Shown one piece after another: positions 1 through 10,600 of a stretch of 64,000 nucleotides of DNA. Each line of letters opens with the position of its first letter. Positions within the stretch are counted from its first letter, which is position 1. The stretch is taken from NCBI RefSeq assembly GCF_950295315.1, contig NW_026647180.1:1488001-1552000 (forward strand), in the 5' to 3' direction. This DNA comes from Erinaceus europaeus (taxonomy: Eukaryota; Chordata; Mammalia; Eulipotyphla; Erinaceidae). A program made the position numbers and the translations under genes. Under the pieces are notes generated by a model, which was not told where the DNA came from, did not search any database, and saw only the letters and a list, made by a program, of their open reading frames with translations.

Positions 1-278
1 AGAGTTTTTTCCCTGAGGCTTTTACTGGGAACTAGCAGCTACAATGTGTGTGTTGCCTGACTAGGAAACTTTGGTGCCTGTCCATGTGGAGAGTCTCCTG
101 GATGAGTTCCTTCTGGAGCCTTTTTCGATCGGTCCCGTTGGAGATGCATATAGCTAATGATTTGGAGATGTTACTCCTTTGGACAATTTTTTTCCTGATG
201 CACAGCTTCTCTCCAGGTTTTAGCAATCAATTGTTTGAATATCATATCGAATCCATTGTAGAAAATGACTAAATCAGT

Positions 279-294
279 GTCTCTCTCTCTCTCT

Positions 295-349
<55 letters not shown>
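279..349. repeat. (TC)n(TA)n compound microsatellite, U1
   Basis: A short TC run followed by about 53 bp of alternating AT. The equivalent TA tract is 23 bp in U2 (7987-8009), 53 bp in U3 (15635-15687) and about 55 bp in U4 (23332-23386), making it the most length-variable site between otherwise identical units. Confidence 0.97.
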
Positions 350-350
<1 letters not shown>

Positions 351-2329
351 CATGTAGAGGTCTGAAAATATTTTTTAGCTAGAGACCTGCACAGCTCTGG
401 ATTAGGGTAAGAATTCTGATACACTTGGACATTCTGATCCACAGTCATGGGAGACATCTCACAGAACCATTCCTATACCTCTTATCACTCTACAAATCTC
501 TCTCAGCACAAACTACCGCTGCCAAATGATCTACTTCCCTCTTGCTCTTTTTGTCCACCGAGTCCTATCCCAAAACTGTAAATCAAAGAAGAAATAGACA
601 TAGTGCAGTTCCCTGCACACAGGACAGTCTGAGGCTGGACCTGGAGATGCAATACACCAGCCTGCATCTTGGCTGGAGCATCACTAAGACTACTTCCAAA
701 TGGAGAGGCGAGGGAAGTTTCGGAGAGTGGGCTGCAGGCCAAGTGTTGCTTCTCAGAGTGGGGTAAGACCTAGATGTTCTAAGTGTAACCTTTCCTCACA
801 AACATAAAATAACAATGCCACTTGTAAGAAGTATGCATGGGCATGGAGGGTTTGTCTTCAGTGCTCTGGCACTGATCAACACAGGTCCAGAATTTCTGTA
901 CTTTTCTGTCACTGTCATTCTGTTTCTCTGACTGTCTCTACGTGCCTTCTTCATTGGACCCTTATGGAAGTCAATGCATGCATCGTGATCTCAGACTTCC
1001 TGGTGTTGAAATTTTCCTTTCTTTGCCTTTGAATTATTTAGTCTCCTGCATATGGTGTAGTTCATTGGGGAACTGAGGAGACAGCGATCCTGCTGCAGGT
1101 AACAGGCATATGTCCATCTCCAGCTGCAGCTGTCCAGGCCCTCTGTGCTTGACTCCCATTCTCCAGGGCTCTGAGGCTGACACTCAGCCTAAATGCAGCC
1201 CTCCTCAATTTCCTGCACCGTATCCTTGTCCTTTTTCCATGAGAGCCCAGGTCAAGAGAAGTGAAACTCTATCCCTCTGGCACACACATTGTGCTTTCCC
1301 TGTATTGGGCCGAGTGTAAAGGATCTGTGGGACTGATGGACACACCAGTGTCCAGATTTTCCATGCCAAACGGAAGCTTCCAGGGTTCTGAAAGAGGGTG
1401 TTTTGATGGCTGTGAAAAGTCTTTTCCAAGTGCCTCATGGGGTTTCAAATCCTTTTGAAACCTGAAGTTCTTTCTTGTATCTAGGGAATATTCTCACCTC
1501 TGGTCAGAATGCCCTCCCAACTAGGATCACAAGTATCTCGGTGTCAGGAGGACTGCCAGCCTGCTAGCTCCTGGAGGGATTCCTGAATATGTCCTCTGAT
1601 CCCACGTGGTAACAGGTGTTTCCAATTGTCTTTATTAATAGCAGCCAGGCCCTCAGGTGAGGGGCGGGGCTGTGATCTCCACTGGAAACTCCTAATTCAG
1701 CCAATGGAGGCATTCATCTTCCTTTTGTCTCTCCATAGCAAGGGCCTGGGGAGTTTGTGCTTCCTGCAAGCAAAGCAACTTTGTATGGGACACTCATGGA
1801 TGCCTACTTCTGGGAATCTCTTTGAGTGTGATGTGTGGACAGCAGGACACCATGATCAGTGATTGTGAGGCCACAGGAGCAATTGCCTTAGCCAGACCCA
1901 AAGTGGACGTGTAAGGGGCCGGGTTCATCCACTATTGTTTGGTCAAACACAGTTCCCATCTATGTTGAAACTCTTTCTGGGTTCTTTTTGGGCTTGTAAT
2001 CTGCTTTCCACTGAGAAGTGGACTGGGAGCATGGAGTCTGAGTACGCAGCCAAACGTGACTGGACAAGGTCCTGGCCCTGAATTCTGCGGGGTGCCCCAG
2101 CTTCCCCCATTGGCAGTGTTTGCATGATAGTGAGGCATGAGATTGAATCGGGAACTCTGGAGAGCGAGACATGAGAGTCCCTTTGCAAATGCATTCTTGC
2201 TTAGCCAGAATCTGTCCTAGCTGGCTTTCCCTAACCAGCTAGGTTCTCTGTACATAAGTTGCAGGTGAGGCTGGCAATGTTGACACACATGCTCTGAGAC
2301 TACTATAGGTGAGTTCTGAGCACACACAG

Positions 2330-2388
2330 ACACACACTGACAGAGAAACAGACAGACAGACACACACACACACACACACACACACACA
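2330..2388. repeat. (GACA)n(CA)n microsatellite
   Basis: Degenerate GACA repeats then a CA run (2360-2388). Equivalents lie at about 10020-10048 and 17699-17726. Shorter diverged versions sit immediately before almost every ctggtagtacagcatatgg block in the right half of the window. Confidence 0.95.
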
Positions 2389-2400
2389 TTACTGTCAGGT

Positions 2401-3390
2401 CTGGTAGTACAGCATATGGTGAAGGCTGGGGCTGTCTGGGGTCTGTGGGCATGAGAGCTGCTGCCTTAAAATCTCTACAAGCCAGGTTTGAACCTGTCAT
2501 CAATGAACACAGTGTAGAAGGTTTTTGAATTCTGGTCTCTTTCCAACTCATCTATTTCTCTTCTCGCCTTCTCTGTCTCTAACTCTCACATGCTCTCACA
2601 CACTCTGTCTTCACTCATTAATATTTTACTTATATACTGATTTGACTCACAGACCCAGATATACAAACAGAGTTACCAGAGCACTGCTGAGCTCTGGCTT
2701 GTTGTGTTGGCGATTTCACCTAGGCTACTGGAGCCTCAGTTTGTAAGTCTTTCTGACACAAGCCATATTCTGTCTCCTCATTTCCATGCCAGTATCACTC
2801 AGAGTTTATAATAAAGATATACATACATATATATATATACATATATATTTATATATATGTCATTTTTAGAATTGTCAAACTATGTGTTTGACCTTAATTC
2901 AGAATTACCACATTTATAACAGCCTAGTTTTTCAGAAATAATGGCCATATAGTTGGAGCAGCATTCAATACAAATATAAATAATAGAACCTTCCAGTAGC
3001 ATTTCTAATCGTGTTTCTATCAGCATCCTTATTGTAATTATCATAGCCCAGAACTTCCCTTCTTTTTATAGTGTAAGTTTCAATACATATGTGTTTGTTT
3101 TCTTTCTCCGGAAATCTTAATTTCCCTGGACCCTGATGTGTTAGGGGATTTTTGAAGCAGCCCTCTGTTTCTCAGCAGATGGTTTCTATGTTTCTGTTGT
3201 AATCAGGTCTTCTTGTGGTTTTTGTTTTTATTTATTTTTTTATTTTTTCAAGTCCTCCTAGATCATCCCCATTTATTTGCATATTTATTTCTTTAGTCAG
3301 GTATCACATATGGGGTCATTTCTTCTGTTTGATAGATTTTCTCGTATAATTGAAGGGAACTTTAGAAGCACAATACATTTCCAGGGGCAA
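2401..3390 (+). repeat. Sub-repeat a of U1 (about 990 bp)
   Basis: Begins ctggtagtacagcatatgg, followed by a conserved block with tctctacaagccaggtttg, a pyrimidine-rich stretch, cccagatatacaaa, an AATAAA at 2810-2815 and an AT-rich tail. The same order recurs in sub-repeats b to f. Equivalent copies start at 10061 in U2 and 17739 in U3. Confidence 0.85.
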
Positions 3391-4366
3391 ATAGTACACA
3401 CATATGGAGAAGGCCTACGTTGTCTGGGGTCTGTAGGCATTAGAGCTGCTGTCTTACAATCTCTACAACCCAGGTTTGAACCTGTCATGAATGAACAAAA
3501 TCTAGGGGGGTTTGACTTCTGGTCTATTTGCAACTCTTCTATTTCTCTTCTCACCTTCTCTGTCTCTGACTCTCACAGGCTCTCACTCACTCTGTCTGCA
3601 CTCAGTATTATTTTACTTATATCCTTATTTTATTGACAGGCCCAGATATACAAAGTGAGTTGCCAGAGCACTGCTGAGCTCTGGCTTTTTTGTTGGTGTT
3701 TTCACCAGGGCTACTTGACCCTCAGCTTTGTAAGTCTCTTTGACTCAAGCCATATTCTGTCTCCTCATATCCATGGCAGTATCTCTCAGACTAAAGATAT
3801 ACATCCTTATACATATATAAATATACATATATATGTCATATTTGGAATTGTCAACCTATGTAATTGATCTTAATCAGAATTAACACATTTATAACAGCTT
3901 CCTTTTTCATTAATAATTGGCCACATAGCTGGAGCAGTATTCAATACAATTATAAATAATAGAACCTTCCAGTAGCATTTCTAATAGCATTTATATCAGC
4001 ATCCTTATTGAAATTATCATAGTACAGAACTTGCCTCCTTTCTCTAGTGTAAGCTTCAAGACATATGAGTTTCTTTTCATTCTCCTGAAATCTTAATTTC
4101 CCTGGACTCTGAAGTGTCTCGGAATTTTTGAAGCAGCCCTCTGTTTCTCAGCAGATGGTTTTCATTTTCTGGTGTAATCAGGTCTTCTTGTGCTTTTTGT
4201 TTTTATTTTTCATTTTTTTCAATTCCTCCTAGATCATCCCCATTTATTTGCATATTTATTTATTTATTTAGTCCTATATAACATGAGGGGTCATTTCTTA
4301 TGCTTGATAGATATTTCTCTTATAATTGAAGGGAAGTTTACACTCACAATACATTTCCTGTCATAT
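3391..4366 (+). repeat. Sub-repeat b of U1 (about 976 bp)
   Basis: Diverged copy of sub-repeat a, starting atagtacacacatatggag. It keeps the aacccaggtttgaacctg block, the gcccagatatacaaag block and the cagccctctgtttctcag block in the same order and spacing. The AATAAA seen in the other copies is missing here because the base run around 3790 is shortened. Confidence 0.82.
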
Positions 4367-5350
4367 ATAGTACACACGTATGGTGAAGGCTGGGGTTGTC
4401 TGGGGTCTGTGGACATGAGACTGCTGCCTTACAATCTCTACAACCCAGGTTTGAACCTGTCATGTATGAACACAGTGTGGGAGGTTTTTGTCTTCTGGTA
4501 TTTTTCCAAATCTTCTATTTCTCTTCTTGTTTTCTCTGTCTCTGACTCTCACAGGCTCTCACTCACTCTGTCTGCACTCGTTAATATTTTACTTATATAT
4601 TATTTTACTGACAGGCCCAGATATACAAAGAGAGTCACCAGGGCACTGCTGAGCTCTGGCTTGTTTTGTTGGCAATTTCACCTAGGTTTCTGGAGCCTCA
4701 GCTTTGTAAGTCTCTCTGGCACAAGCCATACTCTGTCTCCTCATAGACATGCCAGTATACCTCATAGTTTATAATAAAGAAACACATACATATATGTACA
4801 TACATATATATATATATCAGTCATTTTTAGAATTTTTGACCTTTTTATTTGATCTTAATGCAGAATTACCACATTTATAACAGCCTTTTTATTCATAAAT
4901 AATTGGGCACATAGTTGGAGCTGGTTTCAGTACAATTATAAATTATAAACCTTCCAGGAGCATTTCCAATAACCTTTCTATCAGTATCCTTATTGTAATT
5001 ATCATAGCACAGAACTTGCCTCCAATTTCTAGTATAAGTTTCAATATGTATGTGTTGCTTTTCATTCACGGGAAATCTTAATTTGCCTGGACCCTGAATT
5101 GTCATGGAATTTTTTAAGCAGCCCTCTGTTTCTCAGCAGACGTTTTCTATATTTCTGCTGTAATCAGGTCTTCCTGTGGTTTTTGTTTTTATTTTTATCT
5201 TTTTCAAATCCTCCTAGATCATCCCCATATATTTTTATATTTATTTATATATTTATTCCGATATCACATGAGGGGTCATTTCTTCTGCCTGACAGATTTG
5301 CTCTTATAATTGAAGGGAACTTTGGAGACACAATACATTTCCTTTTGCAG
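4367..5350 (+). repeat. Sub-repeat c of U1 (about 984 bp)
   Basis: Third sub-repeat, same internal order, with AATAAA at 4773-4778. A 194-codon plus-strand frame (4190-4774) overlaps the b/c junction but is shortened to 119 and 74 codons in the related sub-repeats, so I do not treat it as a gene. Confidence 0.82.
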
Positions 5351-5911
5351 ATACTACACACTACTACAACTACTACTGCACTGTTTTTGACAGTGACATC
5401 CAATGCACAATGGATTAGTATTGCATGGCTCTAAAGAATGTTCCCTATTTAACCTACAGTGTTTTTAACCTCACAAATATTTATTCTGTTCTTTCTTGGG
5501 GGATGAATGGTTTACAGTCAACAGTTACATGTAATAGTGGCTACGGGGGTGATTTTTCCCAATTTCCCAGTATTTCTGTACATCATTTGTAACTTTCTTA
5601 TTGAGGAGAAGGAAACAGTCATAAATTGAGAGAGCAGGGCCCAAGCAGTAAGAGAGACAGAGAGACAGCTGCAGCTCTGATTTGCTACTAGCCCAGCTTT
5701 TCCCTAGCTGGGTAAGTGGTGAACAGGGGCTCAAAATGGTGTCCTGGGATTCCACATAGTTCTCTGGCATTCTTCCTTAGCCAGAATCTGGGCTAGCTGG
5801 CTTGCCCTGACCAGCTAGGTTCTCTGTACATAAGTTGCAGGTGAGGCTGGCTACCTTGACACCCATGCTCTGAGACTACTACAAGTTAGCTCTGAGCACA
5901 CACAGACACAC

Positions 5912-5946
<35 letters not shown>

Positions 5947-5986
5947 CAGGCACACACACACACACACACACACATTAGTGTCAGGT
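5351..5986 (+). repeat. Sub-repeat d of U1 (short, 636 bp)
   Basis: Starts atactacacactactacaac and then departs from the other sub-repeats, carrying a stretch (about 5380-5760) found once per unit. It ends with cagctaggttctctgtac and a GACA/CA tract that resemble the end of the left block at 2215-2388. This suggests a copy of the left-block edge was inserted inside the sub-repeat ladder. Confidence 0.7.
5900..5974. repeat. (GACA)n(CA)n microsatellite before sub-repeat e
   Basis: GACA and CA runs of different length in the three units (equivalents near 13,560-13,621 and 21,236-21,312). They account for much of the length difference between units in this part. Confidence 0.93.
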
Positions 5987-6973
5987 CTGGTAGTACAGCA
6001 TATGGTGAAGGCTGGGGCTGTCTGGGGTCTGTGGGCATGAGAGCTGCTACCTTACAATCTCTACAAGCCAGGTTTGAACCTGTCATTAATGAACACAGAG
6101 TAGGAGGTTTTTGAATTCTGGTCTCTTTTCAACTCTTCTATTTCTGTTCTCGCCTTCTCTGTCTCTGACTCTCACAGGCTCTCACTCACTCTGTCTGCAC
6201 TCAGTATTATTTTACTTATATCCTTATTTTATTGACAGGCCCAGATATACAAAGTGAGTTGCCAGAGCACTGCTGAGCTCTGGCTTTTTTGTTGGTGTTT
6301 TCACTTAGGCTACTTGAGCCTCAGCTTTGTAAGTCTCTTTGACTCAAGCCATATTCTGTCTCCTCATATCCATGGCAGTATCTCTCAGCCTTTATAATAA
6401 AGATATACATCCATATACATATATAAATATACATATATAAATATACATATATATATCTGTCATTTTTGGAATTGCCAACCTATGTAATTGATCTTAATCA
6501 GAATTAACACATTTTAACAGCTTCTTTTTCATGAATAATTGGCCACATAGCTGGAGCAGGATTCAATACAATTATAAATAATAGAACCTTCCAGTAGCAT
6601 TTCTAATAGCATTTCTATCAGCATCCTTATTGAAATTATCATAGTACAGAACTTGCCTCCTTTCTCTAGTGTAACCTTCAATACATATGTGTTTCTTTTC
6701 ATTCTCCTGAAATCTTAATTTTCCTGGACTCTGAAGTGTCTTGGAATTTTTGAAGCAGCCCTCTGTTTCTCAGCAGATGGTTTCTATCTTTCTACTGTAA
6801 TCGGATCTCCTCGTGCTTTATTTTTTTTTTAAATCCTCCTCGATCATCCACATTTATTTGCATATTTATTGATTTATTTAGTCCATTTCCATGAGAGGTC
6901 ATTTCTTCTGCTTGATAGATTTTTTCTTATAATTGAAGGGAAGTTTACACTCACAATACATTTCCTGTCATAA
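5987..6973 (+). repeat. Sub-repeat e of U1 (about 987 bp)
   Basis: Starts ctggtagtacagcatatgg as sub-repeat a does, with AATAAA at 6396-6401, but its second half is closer to sub-repeat b (gttgccagagcactgctgag, ccatggcagtatctctcag). It therefore looks like an a/b mosaic. Confidence 0.8.
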
Positions 6974-7422
6974 ATACTACACACATATGGTGAAGACTGG
7001 GGTTGTCTGGGGTCTGTGGACATGAGACTGCTGCCTTACAATCTCTACAACCCAGGATTGAAACTGTCATGTATGAATGCAGTGTGGGCGGTTTTTGACT
7101 TCTGGTCTCTTTCCAACTCTTCTATTTCTCTTCTTGCCTTTGCTGTCTCTGACTCTCACAGGCTCTCCCTCACTCTGTCTGCACTCATTAATATTTTACT
7201 TATATATTATTTTACTGACAGGCCCAGATATACAAAGTGAGTCACTAGGCCACTGATGAGTTCTGGCTTGTTTTATTGGCGATTTCACCTAGGTTTCTGG
7301 AGCCTAAGCTTTGTAAATCTCTCTGGCACAAGCCATACTCTGTCTCATAGCCATGCTAGTATATCTCATAGTTTATAATAAAGAAACACATACATATATG
7401 TACATATATATATATCAGTCAT
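6974..7422 (+). repeat. Sub-repeat f of U1 (truncated)
   Basis: Begins atactacacacatatggtg and follows the sub-repeat order to AATAAA at 7377-7382, then breaks off into TA and TG tracts. The conserved ggtttgaacctg block is altered to ggattgaaactg at about 7053-7064. Confidence 0.8.
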
Positions 7423-7545
7423 TATATATATATATATATATATCATGCCTGTGCCTCGATGGATGTGTGTGTGTGTGTGTGTGTGTGAGACTCTGAAAGT
7501 ATGTGTTTGTGTGTGTGTAAGTGTGTGAGGGAGGGAGAGAGGGAA
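7423..7545. repeat. TA, TG and GA-rich tracts at the unit end
   Basis: A TA tract (7423-7442), the fragment catgcctgtgcctcgatgga, then a TG tract and a GAGG-rich stretch. In the diverged units the catgcctgtgcctc-like fragment is preceded by a GC-rich promoter-like module. Here that upstream sequence is absent and TA dinucleotides lie at the breakpoint. Confidence 0.9.
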
Positions 7546-7690
7546 AGAACAACAGAATCACTCTGGCACAGGTATTTTTGTGCAAAACACATGGCACATT
7601 CTGATTTACAGCTCAATATTGACACCATTGTAGCTCTCCTTGGCCCTTGGTCGCTTTTCTTCTTTTCAAATCTAAAGACACTGAAGAGGG

Positions 7691-10600
7691 AGAGTTTTTT
7701 CCCTGAGGCTTTTACTGGGAACTAGCAGCTACAATGTGTGTGTTGCCTGACTAGGAAACTTTGGTGCCTGTCCATGTGGAGAGTCTCCTGGATGAGTTCC
7801 TTCTGGAGCCTTTTTCGATCGGTCCCGTTGGAGATGCATATAGCTAATGATTTGGAGATGTTACTCCTTTGGACAATTTTTTTCCTGATGCACAGCTTCT
7901 CTCCAGGTTTTAGCAATCAATTGTTTGAATATCATATCGAATCCATTGTAGAAAATGACTAAATCAGTGTCTCTCTCTCTCTCTCCATATATATATATAT
8001 ATATATATAACATGTAGAGGTCTGAAAATATTTTTTAGCTAGAGACCTGCACAGCTCTGGATTAGGGTAAGAATTCTGATACACTTGGACATTCTGATCC
8101 ACAGTCATGGGAGACATCTCACAGAACCATTCCTATACCTCTTATCACTCTACAAATCTCTCTCAGCACAAACTACCGCTGCCAAATGATCTACTTCCCT
8201 CTTGCTCTTTTTGTCCACCGAGTCCTATCCCAAAACTGTAAATCAAAGAAGAAATAGACATAGTGCAGTTCCCTGCACACAGGACAGTCTGAGGCTGGAC
8301 CTGGAGATGCAATACACCAGCCTGCATCTTGGCTGGAGCATCACTAAGACTACTTCCAAATGGAGAGGCGAGGGAAGTTTCGGAGAGTGGGCTGCAGGCC
8401 AAGTGTTGCTTCTCAGAGTGGGGTAAGACCTAGATGTTCTAAGTGTAACCTTTCCTCACAAACATAAAATAACAATGCCACTTGTAAGAAGTATGCATGG
8501 GCATGGAGGGTTTGTCTTCAGTGCTCTGGCACTGATCAACACAGGTCCAGAATTTCTGTACTTTTCTGTCACTGTCATTCTGTTTCTCTGACTGTCTCTA
8601 CGTGCCTTCTTCATTGGACCCTTATGGAAGTCAATGCATGCATCGTGATCTCAGACTTCCTGGTGTTGAAATTTTCCTTTCTTTGCCTTTGAATTATTTA
8701 GTCTCCTGCATATGGTGTAGTTCATTGGGGAACTGAGGAGACAGCGATCCTGCTGCAGGTAACAGGCATATGTCCATCTCCAGCTGCAGCTGTCCAGGCC
8801 CTCTGTGCTTGACTCCCATTCTCCAGGGCTCTGAGGCTGACACTCAGCCTAAATGCAGCCCTCCTCAATTTCCTGCACCGTATCCTTGTCCTTTTTCCAT
8901 GAGAGCCCAGGTCAAGAGAAGTGAAACTCTATCCCTCTGGCACACACATTGTGCTTTCCCTGTATTGGGCCGAGTGTAAAGGATCTGTGGGACTGATGGA
9001 CACACCAGTGTCCAGATTTTCCATGCCAAACGGAAGCTTCCAGGGTTCTGAAAGAGGGTGTTTTGATGGCTGTGAAAAGTCTTTTCCAAGTGCCTCATGG
9101 GGTTTCAAATCCTTTTGAAACCTGAAGTTCTTTCTTGTATCTAGGGAATATTCTCACCTCTGGTCAGAATGCCCTCCCAACTAGGATCACAAGTATCTCG
9201 GTGTCAGGAGGACTGCCAGCCTGCTAGCTCCTGGAGGGATTCCTGAATATGTCCTCTGATCCCACGTGGTAACAGGTGTTTCCAATTGTCTTTATTAATA
9301 GCAGCCAGGCCCTCAGGTGAGGGGCGGGGCTGTGATCTCCACTGGAAACTCCTAATTCAGCCAATGGAGGCATTAATCTTCCTTTTGTCTCTCCATAGCA
9401 AGGGCCTGGGGAGTTTGTGCTTCCTGCAAGCAAAGCAACTTTGTATGGGACACTCATGGATGCCTACTTCTGGGAATCTCTTTGAGTGTGATGTGTGGAC
9501 AGCAGGACACCATGATCAGTGATTGTGAGGCCACAGGAGCAATTGCCTTAGCCAGACCCAAAGTGGACGTGTAAGGGGCCGGGTTCATCCACTATTGTTT
9601 GGTCAAACACAGTTCCCATCTATGTTGAAACTCTTTCTGGGTTCTTTTTGGGCTTGTAATCTGCTTTCCACTGAGAAGTGGACTGGGAGCATGGAGTCTG
9701 AGTACGCAGCCAAACGTGACTGGACAAGGTCCTGGCCCTGAATTCTGCGGGGTGCCCCAGCTTCCCCCATTGGCAGTGTTTGCATGATAGTGAGGCATGA
9801 GATTGAATCGGGAACTCTGGAGAGCGAGACATGAGAGTCCCTTTGCAAATGCATTCTTGCTTAGCCAGAATCTGTCCTAGCTGGCTTTCCCTAACCAGCT
9901 AGGTTCTCTGTACATAAGTTGCAGGTGAGGCTGGCAATGTTGACACACATGCTCTGAGACTACTATAGGTGAGTTCTGAGCACACACAGACACACACTGA
10001 CAGAGAAACAGACAGACAGACACACACACACACACACACACACACACATTACTGTCAGGTCTGGTAGTACAGCATATGGTGAAGGCTGGGGCTGTCTGGG
10101 GTCTGTGGGCATGAGAGCTGCTGCCTTAAAATCTCTACAAGCCAGGTTTGAACCTGTCATCAATGAACACAGTGTAGAAGGTTTTTGAATTCTGGTCTCT
10201 TTCCAACTCATCTATTTCTCTTCTCGCCTTCTCTGTCTCTAACTCTCACATGCTCTCACACACTCTGTCTTCACTCATTAATATTTTACTTATATACTGA
10301 TTTGACTCACAGACCCAGATATACAAACAGAGTTACCAGAGCACTGCTGAGCTCCGGCTTGTTGTGTTGGCGATTTCACCTAGGCTACTGGAGCCTCAGT
10401 TTGTAAGTCTTTCTGACACAAGCCATATTCTGTCTCCTCATTTCCATGCCAGTATCACTCAGAGTTTATAATAAAGATATACATACATATATATATATAC
10501 ATATATATTTATATATATGTCATTTTTAGAATTGTCAAACTATGTGTTTGACCTTAATTCAGAATTACCACATTTATAACAGCCTAGTTTTTCAGAAATA

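Larger units (their letters stand above)
1..7690. repeat. Macrosatellite unit U1 (about 7.69 kb)
   Basis: First full copy of a head-to-tail tandem repeat. The window opens inside the block beginning agagttttttccctgagg, which recurs at 7691, 15339 and 23035. U1, U2 and U3 match almost base for base; most length difference is in TA, CA and TG tracts. Layout: left block 1-2400 with a TC/TA tract at 279-349, a CA tract at 2360-2388, then six sub-repeats starting at 2401, 3391, 4367, 5351, 5987 and 6974, closing with a TA/TG tract at 7423-7487. No coding gene was recognised in it; open frames recur at the same phase in every copy and show no domain I know. Confidence 0.96.

Noticed and set aside
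48..766. Several 60-80 codon frames in the left block, identical in each unit
   Set aside because: They overlap on both strands, lack known motifs and break in the diverged units. Identity between U1-U3 reflects copying, not coding constraint.
1720..1740. Splice acceptor ending ccatag before caagggcc, taken as an exon start
   Set aside because: The tract looks acceptor-like, but no open frame or donor pairing downstream supports a coding exon. It could only be part of a non-coding transcript.
2400..2500. A tRNA gene at the ggtttgaacc block
   Set aside because: T-arm pairing fails beyond two base pairs and no D or anticodon arm folds convincingly.
4190..4774. 194-codon plus-strand frame, repeated in U2 and U3
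   Set aside because: It is hydrophobic because the DNA is T-rich, has no recognisable domain, and shrinks to 119 and 74 codons in the related sub-repeats. Its recurrence comes from the tandem repeat.
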